Notes under the pieces: model-generated
The model's input: only the letters and a program-made list of their open reading frames with translations
Databases searched by the model: none
Told to the model about the DNA's origin: nothing
Shown here: in pieces, positions 7,807 to 17,283 of the stretch
Position numbering within the stretch: the first letter of the stretch is position 1
Layout: each line of letters opens with the position of its first letter
DNA from: Spirillospora albida
Lineage (GTDB): Bacteria; Actinomycetota; Actinomycetes; Streptosporangiales; Streptosporangiaceae
Assembly (NCBI RefSeq): GCF_000718255.1
Contig: NZ_JOFJ01000004.1
Coordinates: 124,001 to 188,000 of the forward strand
Length of the DNA: 64,000 bases
Reading direction: 5' to 3'
Translations under genes and position numbers: made by a program

Positions 7807-9102
7807 TCAGCGCGCGCCGGTGATCATCCCCGCCGCGACCGTGTTGTTCGTGGTCTCGTCGATCAGGACGAACCCGCCGGTCAGCCGGTTGCGGCCGTAG
7901 TCGTCCACGAACAGCGGCTGCGTCACCCGCAGCGAGATCCGCCCGATCTCGTTCAGGCCCAGCTCCACAGCGTCCTCGTCGCGGTGCAGGGTGTTCACGT
8001 CGAGGCGGTAGTGCAGGTCCTTGACCAACGCCTTCGCCGTCCGCGTCGTGTGCTTGATGATCAGCTTGGAGCGCGGTGTGAGCGTGCGGTCCGGCGTCAT
8101 CCAGCAGACCATCGCGTCCAGGTCCTGCGCGACCTCCGGCCGGTTGTTCGGCCGGGCGATCATGTCGCCGCGGGAGATGTCGATGTCGTCGGCCAGCCGC
8201 AGCGTCACCGACATCGGCGCGTACGCCTCCGCCACCGGCCCGCCCGGACCGTCGATGTGCGTGATCGTCGTCGTCAGCCCGGACGGCAGGTGCACCACCT
8301 CGTCGCCCGGCTTCAGCACACCGCCCGCGACCTGCCCCGCGTAGCCCCGGTAGTCGTGCAGCTCCGGGTCCGTCGACTTGTGCGGCCGGATCACGTACTG
8401 CACCGGGAACCGCACATCGATCAGGTTCCGGTCGGACGCGATGTGCACGTGCTCCAGATGGTGCAGCAGCGACGATCCCTCGTACCAGGGCATGTTCACG
8501 CTGCGCTCCACCACGTTGTCGCCGTGCAGCGCCGACAGCGGGATGAACGTCAGGTCCGACACGTCCAGCTTCGACGCGAACGCCGTGAACTCGTCCACGA
8601 TCCGCTCGTAGACCTCGCGGTCGTAGTCGACCAGGTCCATCTTGTTGATCGCCACGACAAGGTGCGGCACCTGCAGCAGCGTCGTCAGGAACGCGTGCCG
8701 CCGCGACTGCTCCAGGATCCCCTTGCGGGCGTCCACCAGGATGATCGCCAGGTCGGCCGTGGACGCGCCCGTCACCATGTTCCGCGTGTACTGGATGTGG
8801 CCGGGCGTGTCGGCGATGATGAACTTGCGGCGCGGCGTCGCGAAGTACCGGTACGCCACGTCGATCGTGATGCCCTGCTCCCGCTCGGCCCGCAGGCCGT
8901 CGGTCAGCAGCGCCAGGTTCGTGTACTCCTCGCCCCGGTCGGCGCTGGTGCGCTCCACCGACTCCAGCTGATCCTCGAAGATCGACTTGGAGTCGAACAG
9001 CAGCCGCCCGATCAGCGTCGACTTGCCGTCGTCCACCGAGCCCGCCGTGGCGAACCTGAGGATGTCCATCTGCTTGCCGTGCCCGGCATCGTGCGAGGCC
9101 AT
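7807..9102 (-). CDS. cysN: Sulfate adenylyltransferase subunit 1 (GTPase)
   Basis: 431 residues. CysN is the GTPase that drives CysD to make adenosine 5'-phosphosulfate from ATP and sulfate. The translation-factor GTPase motifs are intact: GSVDDGKSTLIGRL (G1, about 21-34), DTPGH (G3, near 98) and NKMD (G4, near 153), followed by EF-Tu-like domains II and III. The length stops where CysN ends. There is no fused CysC (APS kinase) domain as in many CysNC proteins, so PAPS synthesis would need a separate kinase outside the window. The start ATG overlaps the cysD stop by one base (TGATG), so the subunits are translationally coupled. Confidence 0.95.
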   Translation of the reverse strand: MASHDAGHGKQMDILRFATAGSVDDGKSTLIGRLLFDSKSIFEDQLESVERTSADRGEEYTNLALLTDGLRAEREQGITIDVAYRYFATPRRKFIIADTPGHIQYTRNMVTGASTADLAIILVDARKGILEQSRRHAFLTTLLQVPHLVVAINKMDLVDYDREVYERIVDEFTAFASKLDVSDLTFIPLSALHGDNVVERSVNMPWYEGSSLLHHLEHVHIASDRNLIDVRFPVQYVIRPHKSTDPELHDYRGYAGQVAGGVLKPGDEVVHLPSGLTTTITHIDGPGGPVAEAYAPMSVTLRLADDIDISRGDMIARPNNRPEVAQDLDAMVCWMTPDRTLTPRSKLIIKHTTRTAKALVKDLHYRLDVNTLHRDEDAVELGLNEIGRISLRVTQPLFVDDYGRNRLTGGFVLIDETTNNTVAAGMITGAR

Positions 9103-10019
9103 CAGAAGTAGCCCTCCTTCTTGCGGTCCTCCATGGCGGCCTCGCTGGCCCGGTCGTCGGCGCGGGTCTGCCCCCGCTCGGTGATCCGCGTCGCCGCGAT
9201 CTCCTCCATGACCTCGTCCAGCGTCACCGCGTTCGACTTCACCGCCCCCGTGCAGGACGCGTCGCCGACCGTCCGGTACCGGACCGTCGCCTCGAACTCG
9301 GGCTCGTCGTCGCCGCGGTTCGCGAACCCGGTCTGCGCGTCCAGCAGCATCCCGTCCCGCTCGAACACCCGGCGGGTGTGCGCGAAGTAGATCGACGGAA
9401 GCTCGATCCCCTCACGCCGGATGTAGTCCCAGATGTCCAGCTCGGTCCAGTTGGACAGCGGGAACACCCGGACGTGCTCCCCCTGGTGGATCCTGGTGTT
9501 GAACAGGTTCCACAGCTCCGGACGCTGGTTCTTCGGATCCCACTGCCCGAACTCGTCCCGGAACGACACGACCCGCTCCTTGGCGCGGGCCTTCTCCTCG
9601 TCCCGCCGGGCCCCGCCGAACGCGGCGTCGAACCGGTGCTCCTCCAGCGCGTCCAGCAGCGCCGTCGTCTGCAGCCGGTTCCGGGACGCGCGGCGCCCCT
9701 TCTCCTCCACGACCCGGCCCTTGTCGATCGCCTCCTGGACGGACGCCACCACGAGCCGCACCCCCGCGTCCGCGACCTTCCGGTCGCGGTACTCGATCAC
9801 CTCGGGGAAGTTGTGGCCGGTGTCGACGTGCATCACCGGGAACGGGATCGGCGCCGGCCAGAACGCCTTCTTGGCCAGGTGCAGCATCACGATGCTGTCC
9901 TTGCCCCCCGAGAACAGCAGGACCGGCCGCTCGAACTCGGCCGCCACCTCCCGGAAGATGTGGATGGACTCGGCCTCGAGGACGTCTAGCTGGGACAGCA
10001 GGTAATCACAACGCTGCAT
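9102..10019 (-). CDS. cysD: Sulfate adenylyltransferase subunit 2
   Basis: 305 residues, matching the usual CysD length. It belongs to the PAPS-reductase/PP-loop ATP pyrophosphatase fold, with the PP-loop LLFSGGKDSIVMLHL at about 34-48. FGGARRDEEKARAKER and SNWTELDIWDYI are CysD signatures. The start at ATG 10019 gives the conserved opening LLSQLDVLEAES; a GGAGAG lies some 13 bases upstream. The open frame continues 37 codons further without family support. It is coupled to cysN. The upstream 130 bp separate it from cysQ, which is on the same strand, so the three could be co-transcribed. Confidence 0.94.
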   Translation of the reverse strand: MQRCDYLLSQLDVLEAESIHIFREVAAEFERPVLLFSGGKDSIVMLHLAKKAFWPAPIPFPVMHVDTGHNFPEVIEYRDRKVADAGVRLVVASVQEAIDKGRVVEEKGRRASRNRLQTTALLDALEEHRFDAAFGGARRDEEKARAKERVVSFRDEFGQWDPKNQRPELWNLFNTRIHQGEHVRVFPLSNWTELDIWDYIRREGIELPSIYFAHTRRVFERDGMLLDAQTGFANRGDDEPEFEATVRYRTVGDASCTGAVKSNAVTLDEVMEEIAATRITERGQTRADDRASEAAMEDRKKEGYF

Positions 10020-10151
10020 GGTCTCGGACTCTCTCCACGCTGGTCTGGCAGATGCACCGATGGCTCGCGACGAGTCCGCACAGGGTACGGCCCCTCCACC
10101 GGTAGGAACGTCGGCACCCGGGTGTTCCATCCCACCCGGGCGGGGCGGGGA

Positions 10152-11054
10152 TCACGCCGGCAGGGCGTCGGACACATCCCGGATGCCGGTCAGCAGCGTC
10201 GACGCCGACACGGGATGGCACACCAGGATATCCGGCAACCGGGGATCCTCACGGTTGTAGGCCAGCACCGACCCGTCGATCCGGGTCGCGTGCGCCCCCG
10301 CCGCGAGCGCCACCGCCGCCGGCGCCGCGGAATCCCACTCGTACTGGCCGCCCGCGTGCACGTACGCGTCGACCTCGCCGAGCAGCACCGCGGAGATCTT
10401 CGCCCCCGCCGAACCGATCGGCACCAGCTCGACCTCCAGGTCGAGCCTCTCCGCGAGCCGCTGCACGAACGCCGGCGGCCTGGTCCGGCTCACCGCGATC
10501 CGCAGCTTCCCCGCGTCCGGCGCCGGCGCGTGCAGCGGCACCTCGCCCGGCTGGTCCGCCGGGTCGTCCCGGACGAGCAGCGCCCCGCCCGTCGCGGACG
10601 TCCGCAGCGTCAGGCCCTGCGCCGGCAGCGCCACGGCCCCCGCGGCGAGCCGGCCCGCGCCGGTCTCGTCCCGCGTCCACAGCGCCACATGGACCGCCCA
10701 GTCGCGGCGGCCCGCCTCGGAGAACTCGCGCGTCCCGTCGAGCGGATCGATGATCCACACCCGGCCGGCGGACCGCCGGTCGGCGTCGGAGGAGTTCGCG
10801 GTCGGCGCCCGGTCGTCGCCGTCCGACCGCTTCGCCGCCACCGACGAGCGGCCCTCCTCGGAGAGGACGGCGTCACCGGGACAGCGCTCGCGCAGGGCGG
10901 CCATGAGGTACTCGTGCGACCGCAGGTCGCCGGTGTCCTTGAGGTTCCGCGCGTCGGCGAAACCCACCTCGGCCCGCACGCCCAGCAGCAGCCCGCCCGC
11001 GACCATGGCGAGCTCGGCCGCCAGGGCGTGGTCGTCCGCCGTCTTCTCCGTCAT
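10152..11054 (-). CDS. cysQ: 3'(2'),5'-bisphosphate nucleotidase / inositol monophosphatase family
   Basis: 300 residues of the lithium-sensitive phosphatase superfamily. Metal-binding motifs are present: SEEG near 65, WIIDPLDGTREF near 100-111 and YEWDSAAPAA near 235. Next to cysDN the best reading is CysQ, which hydrolyses PAP left over when PAPS is used by a reductase or sulfotransferase. Other inositol monophosphatase-like activities cannot be excluded from sequence. An acidic Ser/Asp-rich insertion between residues about 75 and 96 is longer than in the enterobacterial enzyme. Confidence 0.85.
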   Translation of the reverse strand: MTEKTADDHALAAELAMVAGGLLLGVRAEVGFADARNLKDTGDLRSHEYLMAALRERCPGDAVLSEEGRSSVAAKRSDGDDRAPTANSSDADRRSAGRVWIIDPLDGTREFSEAGRRDWAVHVALWTRDETGAGRLAAGAVALPAQGLTLRTSATGGALLVRDDPADQPGEVPLHAPAPDAGKLRIAVSRTRPPAFVQRLAERLDLEVELVPIGSAGAKISAVLLGEVDAYVHAGGQYEWDSAAPAAVALAAGAHATRIDGSVLAYNREDPRLPDILVCHPVSASTLLTGIRDVSDALPA

Positions 11055-11168
11055 ATGCGCATTTCCCTACTCGACTGGTCTGCTCGGTCTACTTTCTCAC
11101 GATGACCAGCGCCGCCGCAGGATCAGGTCCCACCGGGGGTGTGATTCTTTCCTCCGGCACGACCCCGG

Positions 11169-12644
11169 TCAGTACGCTCCCGAACCCCGGAACACCGCCG
11201 ACCACGTCTTCCAGATGATCTGCAGGTCGAGCGCCAGTGTCCAGTTGTCCACATAGCGCAGGTCCAGCCGGACCGACTCCTCCCACGACAGGTCCGAGCG
11301 GCCGCTCACCTGCCACAGCCCCGTCAGCCCCGGCCTCACCACCAGCCGCCGGTACACGTCGCCGCCGTACTGCGCGACCTCCTCCGGCAGCGGCGGACGC
11401 GGCCCCACCAGCGACATCTCGCCCCGCACCACGTTGAACAGCTGGGGCAGCTCGTCCAGCGAGTACCGGCGCAGCGTCCGCCCCACCCGCGTCACCCGCG
11501 GGTCCCGGCGGATCTTGAACAGCACACCGTCGGTGTCGCTCGCCTGCAGCAGCTCCACCTTGCGGAGCTCCGCGTCCTGCACCATCGTCCGGAACTTGAA
11601 GACCGTGAACTCCCGGCCCCCGCGCCCCACCCGCGTCTGCCGGAACAGCACCGGCCCGTCGCGCCCCACCTTGATCAGCACCGCGATCAGCAGCAGCAGC
11701 GGGCTCAGCACCAGGATCGCGCTGAGCGCGGCCACCCGGTCGAACAAGCCCTTCACGAGCTTGCGGCCGCCGTCCAGCTCCGGATGCTCCACGTGCAGCA
11801 GCGGCAGCCCCGACACCGGACGGATCGAGATCCGCGGACCCGTCACATCCATCAGGGCCGGCGCCACCACCAGCTCGATATCGTCCCGCTCGATCTGCCA
11901 CGCCAGCCGCCGCAGCGCCACCCCGTCCATCTCCGGACAGGCCAGCACCGCCACCGAGTCCGCGCCGATCCGCTCCGCGACCGCCGCCGCCTGCCCGAAG
12001 TCGCCCAGCACCGGGACGCCCTCCACCTCCGCGACCGCGTCGTCACCCGACACCAGCGCCGACGGCAGGCACACGGCCGCGATGTCCATCCCGTGGTACT
12101 TCTTGCGCCGCAGCAACCGGATCAGATCCGACACCGACGTCCGGTGGCCCACCGCGACGACCCGCCGCATGTACACCCCGTCCCAGCGGCGCCGGTGCAG
12201 CCACTTGCGCAACCGGTACCGCGCCACCACCGCGAGGAACGTCCCGAGCGGCAGCGCCATCACCACGTACCCGCGCGCCACCTCGGTCTTCGTCGCGTAC
12301 GCCACGATCGCCACCGACGCGGTCAGGATGAACCCCGCCCGCAGCACCCGGTGAAACTCCTCGTACCCCACCCCGATGTACCGCGGCTGGTACGCCCGGC
12401 AGGTCATCAGCACCGCCAGCCACAGCAGCGGCAGCGCCACCGTCAGCACCACGTACGGAACGTTGCCCTCCTGGGGCACACCCGGGAACCGCAGCACGAA
12501 CGCCACACCGCCGGCCAGCAGCATCGCGAGGAAGTCGAGCGTCCCGGCCATCCGCCGATACCGCACCGTCCACTGCTGTGGCTGCGACCGGCGCGGCGCG
12601 AGACCGATCGAAGACTCGGCTTGAACCTGGTCGACGACGGCCAT
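11169..12644 (-). CDS. Polyprenyl sugar-phosphate transferase (exopolysaccharide initiation)
   Basis: About 491 residues of the WbaP/WcaJ/CpsE type, which transfers a sugar 1-phosphate to undecaprenyl phosphate as the first step of a lipid-linked glycan. Four hydrophobic helices lie in the first 150 residues. A Rossmann-like CoA-binding/nucleoside-diphosphate-sugar epimerase-like middle domain follows. The catalytic C-terminal domain begins at a reentrant hydrophobic segment, with FRQTRVGRGG, FKFRTM, SLDELPQLFNV, MSLVGPRP and RPGLTGLWQV. The start is uncertain: ATG 12644 is used here, ATG 12656 is the alternative, and the frame remains open to 12791. It probably initiates the glycan served by the flippase at 408. 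Confidence 0.88.
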   Translation of the reverse strand: MAVVDQVQAESSIGLAPRRSQPQQWTVRYRRMAGTLDFLAMLLAGGVAFVLRFPGVPQEGNVPYVVLTVALPLLWLAVLMTCRAYQPRYIGVGYEEFHRVLRAGFILTASVAIVAYATKTEVARGYVVMALPLGTFLAVVARYRLRKWLHRRRWDGVYMRRVVAVGHRTSVSDLIRLLRRKKYHGMDIAAVCLPSALVSGDDAVAEVEGVPVLGDFGQAAAVAERIGADSVAVLACPEMDGVALRRLAWQIERDDIELVVAPALMDVTGPRISIRPVSGLPLLHVEHPELDGGRKLVKGLFDRVAALSAILVLSPLLLLIAVLIKVGRDGPVLFRQTRVGRGGREFTVFKFRTMVQDAELRKVELLQASDTDGVLFKIRRDPRVTRVGRTLRRYSLDELPQLFNVVRGEMSLVGPRPPLPEEVAQYGGDVYRRLVVRPGLTGLWQVSGRSDLSWEESVRLDLRYVDNWTLALDLQIIWKTWSAVFRGSGAY

Positions 12645-12928
12645 GAACCCACCCATCCCCTGTAACACGGGCTCCGTAATGCACGATTCACACCGAAGAC
12701 GGCTGAAGGTCGCTCCAGGTTCACACGCCGCTTGAACCTCTTCGGGCCTGCATCTTACGTGCAGTTTGCCGTCGTCACGGCCATACCGCACGCATCGCCC
12801 GTACCTCCCTCGCGCGCCGCTCCCGCACCGGCCGAATCACCGCGACCGACCACGAAAACGCCCCCGGCGCCACCACGCCACCCATTGGCCGGATCGGGCC
12901 ACATCCAGCCCCATGTCCCACCGGCCCG

Positions 12929-13504
12929 TCACGGAGCGTGGAAACGGTTCTGGGCGGGCTCCAGCCCCTCCGTCAGCAGAACCTCCACCGCGTCCGCCGC
13001 CCGATCCAGCTCGAGCGGCAGATCCCTCCGCTCCACCGCCGCGAAGTCCTTCAGAACGAACGCCGCCGCGTCCATCCGGCCCGGCGGACGCCCCACCCCG
13101 AACCGCACCCGCGGATACTCCTTCGACCCCAGCGACTTCGTGATCGACCGCAACCCGTTGTGGCCGCCGTCGCCGCCCCCCACCTTCAGCCGCACCGCGC
13201 CGAACGGGATGTCCAGCTCGTCGTGCACCACCACCACCCGCTCCAGCGGAACCTTGTAGAAGTCCCGCAACCCCTTCACCGGCCCACCCGACTCGTTCAT
13301 GAACGACCGCGGCTTCGCCAGCACCACCCGCACCCCCGCCAGCCGCCCCTCCACGACCTCCGCCCGCGCCCGATGCGCCTTGAACCGCGCCCCGGCCCGC
13401 CCCGCCAGCTCGTCCAGCACCATGAACCCCGCGTTGTGCCGATTCCCCGCATACCCCGGCCCCGGATTCCCGAGCCCCACCACCAGCCACAGATCCCCGC
13501 TCAC
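12929..13504 (-). CDS. pth: Peptidyl-tRNA hydrolase
   Basis: 191 residues, normal for bacterial Pth, which recycles tRNA from peptidyl-tRNA released by stalled ribosomes. Active-site residues are present: Asn13 in VGLGNPG, His23 in NRHNAGF, the Asn of MNESG near 71 and the Asp of VVHDELD near 96. GTG 13504 is chosen because GGAGGAGGG lies seven bases upstream; a second GTG sits one codon earlier. It is downstream of rplY, separated by a strong hairpin, which is the usual gene order in actinobacteria. Confidence 0.95.
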   Translation of the reverse strand: MSGDLWLVVGLGNPGPGYAGNRHNAGFMVLDELAGRAGARFKAHRARAEVVEGRLAGVRVVLAKPRSFMNESGGPVKGLRDFYKVPLERVVVVHDELDIPFGAVRLKVGGGDGGHNGLRSITKSLGSKEYPRVRFGVGRPPGRMDAAAFVLKDFAAVERRDLPLELDRAADAVEVLLTEGLEPAQNRFHAP

Positions 13505-13533
13505 CACACCCTCCTCCGCCTCGGAGAACAACG

Positions 13534-13569
13534 ACGGCCCCCGCCGGTGCGCACACCGGCGGGGGCCGT
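13534..13569 (-). terminator. Strong hairpin after rplY
   Basis: A perfect 16-bp stem (13534-13549 with 13554-13569) closes a CGCA loop 30 bases past the rplY stop. On the minus strand it is followed by GTTGTTCT. It would limit read-through from rplY into pth. Confidence 0.8.
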
Positions 13570-13598
13570 ACCAAGAACAACGCGATCGGACGGCCGGG

Positions 13599-14213
13599 CT
13601 ACTCGCCCTCGGCCTCGCCCTCACCCTCGGCGGCCTCCGCCGCACCCTCAGCCTCACCGGCCGGCTCCGTCGACACCGTCGCGTCCACGATCTGGACGAT
13701 CAGCGTCTCCTCGTCGGCCTGCAGCGTCGCGCCCGACGGCAGCTTCAGGTCCTTCGCCAGAACCTGCGTGTCGACGGCCAGACCCGTCACATCGACATCG
13801 ACCGACTCCGGAATGTGCGTCGCCTCGGCCTCGATCGACACCTGAACCTCGGCCTGCACGATCCGGCCGCCCGGGACCACGTCGCCGACCACGTTCACCG
13901 GCAGGTCGACGACGACCTTCTCGCCCCGCTTCACCAGCAGCAGGTCGACGTGCTCCAGGAACCCCTTCACCGGGTCCCGCTGCACGTCCTTCGGCAGCGC
14001 CAGCTCCGTGCCCGAACCGAGGCCGTCCAGCGTCAGCAGCACGTTCGGCGTCTTCAGCGCGAGCATCAGCTCGTGCCCCGGCAGCGCGATGTGCTGCGGG
14101 TCGGTGCCGTGACCATAGAGGACGGCGGGCACCTTGCCGGCCCGGCGGGTCCGCCGCGCGGCCCCCTTACCGAACTCGGTGCGCGGTTCGGCGGCGATGC
14201 GTACCTCGGACAC
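13599..14213 (-). CDS. rplY: Ribosomal protein bL25 (CTC/TL5 form)
   Basis: 204 residues. The N-terminal 90 residues are the L25 beta-barrel that binds 5S rRNA (AEPRTEFGKGAARR, VPAVLYGHG). The rest is the TL5/CTC C-terminal domain, ending in an acidic Glu/Ala tail of about 25 residues. GTG 14213 has GAGGAG at eight bases. The long form is normal in Gram-positive bacteria. It follows prs on the same strand after a terminator, so it probably has its own promoter in 14214-14440. Confidence 0.95.
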   Translation of the reverse strand: MSEVRIAAEPRTEFGKGAARRTRRAGKVPAVLYGHGTDPQHIALPGHELMLALKTPNVLLTLDGLGSGTELALPKDVQRDPVKGFLEHVDLLLVKRGEKVVVDLPVNVVGDVVPGGRIVQAEVQVSIEAEATHIPESVDVDVTGLAVDTQVLAKDLKLPSGATLQADEETLIVQIVDATVSTEPAGEAEGAAEAAEGEGEAEGE

Positions 14214-14440
14214 GGCGAAAACTCCTCGTTGTTGCGATCCACGGCCGTCCGGCATTGGACGTCCGCTACGGACAAGCGAATCAGGCGATGCTCGATGCGT
14301 CGGGCGCCTCGAAGATTCTTTTGCGTTCCCCGGGGAGCACGAGACCTGTGCCGGAACCGCACTGAACGACCCGGGGCATACGCTGATTCGCCAAGTCTAG
14401 CCGATCGCCGCAACGCCCGACGCCAGCGGGGGCGGACGCG

Positions 14441-14480
14441 CACGTGCCCGGCACCACCCCGCGGCGGCACCGGGCACGTG
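14441..14480 (-). terminator. Hairpin after prs
   Basis: CACGTGCCCGG (14441-14451) pairs perfectly with CCGGGCACGTG (14470-14480), 15 bases past the prs stop, with an 18-base loop. It is a likely terminator without a clear T-run. The rest of the rplY leader down to 14214 shows no gene. Confidence 0.65.
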
Positions 14481-14495
14481 AACGGACGGCGAACC

Positions 14496-15476
14496 TCAGC
14501 TGTGCCCGCCGAACAGGCTCGTCACCGACCCGTCGCTGAACACCTCGTGGATGGCCCGCGCCACCAGCGGCGCGATCGACAGCACCGTCAGCTTGTCGAA
14601 CTGCTTCTCCTCCGGGATCGGCAGCGTGTCCGTCAGGACCACCTCCGAGACCCGCGAGTTCTTCAGCCGGTCCACCGCCGGGCCCGACAGGACCCCGTGC
14701 GTCGCCGCCACCACGACCTTCGCCGCGCCCTGGTCGAACAGCGCGTCCGCCGCCTTCACGATCGTCCCGCCGGTGTCGATCATGTCGTCGACCACCACGC
14801 AGGTCCGGCCCTTCACCTCGCCCACGACGTCGAAGACCTTCACCTCGTTCGCCACGTCCGGGTCGCGCTTCTTGTGGATGATCGCCATCGGCACACCGCC
14901 GAGCCGGTCGCTCCACCGCTCCGTCACCCGCACCCGGCCCGCGTCCGGCGCCACCACCGTCACCCGCGAGGTGTCCAGCCGGCTCTCGAAGTGCTGCGCC
15001 AGCAGGTCCAGCGCGAACAGATGATCCACCGGCCCGTCGAAGAACCCCTGGATCTGCGCCGTGTGCAGATCCACCGTGATCAGCCGGTCCGCCCCCGCCG
15101 TCTTGAACAGGTCGGCCATCAGCCGCGCCGAGATCGGCTCCCGCCCGCGGTGCTTCTTGTCCTGCCGGGCGTAGCCGAAGAACGGCGCCACCACCGTGAT
15201 CCGCTCCGCCGACGCGCGCTTCAGCGCGTCCACCATGATCAGCTGCTCCATGATCCACTGATTGATGGGCGCGGTGTGGCTCTGGATCACGAACGCGTCG
15301 GAGCCGCGCACCGACTCCAGGAAGCGCACGAACGTCTCACCGTTCGCGAAGTCGTACGCGGACGTCGGCGTCAGGTCGACGTGAAGCTCGTCGGCCACCG
15401 CCTTCGCCAGGTCCGGGTGGGCTCGGCCGCTGAAGAGCATCATCTTCTTCTGGCCACTCGCCTTGATCCCACTCAC
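14496..15476 (-). CDS. prs: Ribose-phosphate pyrophosphokinase
   Basis: 326 residues. It makes PRPP from ribose 5-phosphate and ATP for nucleotide, His and Trp synthesis. The PRPP-binding loop VVVDDMIDTGGTI is near 226-238. The ATP-side motif PFFGYARQDKKHRGREPI and the flexible-loop region are intact. GTG 15476 is preferred because GGGGGAG lies nine bases upstream and the product opens SGIKASGQKKMMLFSG as in other actinobacteria; a TTG three codons earlier is possible. It follows glmU on the same strand, the usual arrangement. Confidence 0.95.
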   Translation of the reverse strand: MSGIKASGQKKMMLFSGRAHPDLAKAVADELHVDLTPTSAYDFANGETFVRFLESVRGSDAFVIQSHTAPINQWIMEQLIMVDALKRASAERITVVAPFFGYARQDKKHRGREPISARLMADLFKTAGADRLITVDLHTAQIQGFFDGPVDHLFALDLLAQHFESRLDTSRVTVVAPDAGRVRVTERWSDRLGGVPMAIIHKKRDPDVANEVKVFDVVGEVKGRTCVVVDDMIDTGGTIVKAADALFDQGAAKVVVAATHGVLSGPAVDRLKNSRVSEVVLTDTLPIPEEKQFDKLTVLSIAPLVARAIHEVFSDGSVTSLFGGHS

Positions 15477-15609
15477 CTCTGACAACTCCCCCTCAATGGA
15501 ACGGTGTTACACACGTGGGCCGAATGTCCCCACTCCCCGGGCAGCACGAGAATCGTCTCCACCGCACGGGACGTCTGTTGTCAATGGGGGACGCCGGTGT
15601 CCCGCCACA

Positions 15610-15627
15610 CCCCGCCGAACGGCGGGG
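15610..15627 (-). terminator. Small hairpin between glmU and prs
   Basis: CCCCGCC and GGCGGGG flank a GAAC loop 40 bases past the glmU stop. It is short and lacks a T-run, so it may be an attenuator or simply chance in GC-rich DNA. Confidence 0.35.
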
Positions 15628-15666
15628 AGATCTCGATGGCGGGCGCACCCGCCCGCCGCGCCGCCC

Positions 15667-17133
15667 TCAGGCCCCACCCGGGGCGCCGTCGCCCGGCGTG
15701 TCCTCACCCGCGGCGCGCGCCCGGCGCGCCGCCTCCGCCGCCGGCGACCCCGGCCGCTTCCGCTCCACCCAGCCCTCGATGTTCCGCTGCCGCGCCCGCG
15801 CCACGCCCATCGCCCCCGGCGGGACGTCCTGGACGATCACCGAGCCGGCCGCGGTGTACGCGCCGTCCCCGATCTCCACCGGCGCGACGATCATGTTGTC
15901 GCTGCCCACCTTCACATGCGACCCGATCACCGACTGGTGCTTCTCCACACCGTCGTAGTTCACGAACACCGAACTCGCGCCGATGTTCGAGTACTCCCCG
16001 ATCTCGGCGTCCCCGACGTACGTGAGGTGCGGCACCTTCGTGCCCTCGCCGATCTCGGCGGCCTTCGTCTCCACGTACGTGCCGACCTTGGCCTTGCGCC
16101 CGAGACGCGTCCCAGGTCGAAGATAGGCGAACGGGCCGACCGAGGCGTCCGGCCCGATCTCCGCCTGGACGCACACCGCGTTGATCACCACCGCGCCCGC
16201 GCCGACCCGCGTATCGGTCAGCGTGCAGTTCGGGCCGACCCTCGCGCCCGCCTCGACGCGCGTCGCCCCGTGCAGCTGCGTGCCGGGCAGGATCTCCGCA
16301 TCCGCCTCCAGCGTCACCTGCGCGTCCACCCATGTGGACGAGGGATCCACGACCGTCACCCCGGCCCGCATGTGGGCCTCCAGGATCCGGTCGTTCAGCT
16401 GCCGCCGCGCCTGTGCCAGCTGCACCTTGTCGTTCACGCCCTGGGTCTCGACCCAGTCGGCCACGAGGTGCGCCCCGGCGCGATGTCCGTCACCCCGGAC
16501 GATCGCCACCACGTCGGTGAGATACTCCTCACCGTTCGCGTTATCCGTGGTCACCCGCTTGAGGGCGTCGGCCAGCAGCGCCCCGTCGAACGCGTACATC
16601 CCGACGTTGATCTCGCGGATGGCCCGCTGCGCCTCGTCGGCGTCCTTGTGCTCCACGATCGCCTGCACGGACCCGTCGGCCCCGCGCACCATGCGCCCGT
16701 ACCCGGTCGCGTCCGGCATCTCCGTGGTCAGGACGGTCGCCGCGTTCCCCTCGGCCTCATGCGTCCGGACGAGGTCGGCGAGGGTCTCCCCCCGCAGCAG
16801 CGGATGGTCGCCGTTGGTGACCACGACGGTCCCCCGCAGGGCGCCGACCTGCTCCAGGACCATCCGGACCGCGTGCCCCGTACCGCCCTGCCGCTCCTGG
16901 ACGACGGTCTCCGCGTCCGGCGCGTGCTGCGCCAGATGCTCGACGACCTGCTCGCGCCGGTGCCCGACGACCACGAGCGTCCGCTCGGGCTCGAGCCCGG
17001 CCGCGGCGGCCAGCACGTGCCCGAGCATCGACCGCCCGCACAGCTCGTGCAGGACCTTCGAGGTACGGGACTTCATCCGGGTGCCCTCGCCGGCGGCGAG
17101 GACGATGACGGCAGCCGGGCGGCTAGCGCTCAC
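15667..17133 (-). CDS. glmU: Bifunctional GlcNAc-1-P uridyltransferase / GlcN-1-P acetyltransferase
   Basis: 488 residues. It makes UDP-GlcNAc for peptidoglycan and teichoic acids. The N-terminal nucleotidyltransferase opens VIVLAAGEGTRMKS (residues 9-22), with QGGTGHAV, NGDHPLL and YGRMV further on. From about residue 260 a left-handed beta-helix of hexapeptide repeats carries the acetyltransferase site (VNYDGVEKH, SDNMIVAP). The last 35 residues are an Ala/Arg/Gly tail common in actinobacteria. GTG 17133 has GAGGAG upstream; the longer frame runs through the tRNA gene and is rejected. Confidence 0.95.
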   Translation of the reverse strand: MSASRPAAVIVLAAGEGTRMKSRTSKVLHELCGRSMLGHVLAAAAGLEPERTLVVVGHRREQVVEHLAQHAPDAETVVQERQGGTGHAVRMVLEQVGALRGTVVVTNGDHPLLRGETLADLVRTHEAEGNAATVLTTEMPDATGYGRMVRGADGSVQAIVEHKDADEAQRAIREINVGMYAFDGALLADALKRVTTDNANGEEYLTDVVAIVRGDGHRAGAHLVADWVETQGVNDKVQLAQARRQLNDRILEAHMRAGVTVVDPSSTWVDAQVTLEADAEILPGTQLHGATRVEAGARVGPNCTLTDTRVGAGAVVINAVCVQAEIGPDASVGPFAYLRPGTRLGRKAKVGTYVETKAAEIGEGTKVPHLTYVGDAEIGEYSNIGASSVFVNYDGVEKHQSVIGSHVKVGSDNMIVAPVEIGDGAYTAAGSVIVQDVPPGAMGVARARQRNIEGWVERKRPGSPAAEAARRARAAGEDTPGDGAPGGA

Positions 17134-17283
17134 TAGGAGGCTCCTCGGCATCGCGAACGGGATCGTCGGAAGGGCGCCCACCTGCCACGTCGGGGCACGA
17201 CAGGCCCGGCACACCCACACCGGAAGGATACCGCCCGCCCCCACCCCCGCATCCCCCGCCCCAGGAAGGGGCAAATCGGGCAG

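Noticed and set aside
9986..10221. Small Cys-containing frames overlapping the cysD start, considered as a cysteine-responsive leader peptide
   Set aside because: Cys residues (CIC, TCC) occur, but the frames have no good start with a ribosome site and run into cysD out of frame. Not enough to call a leader.
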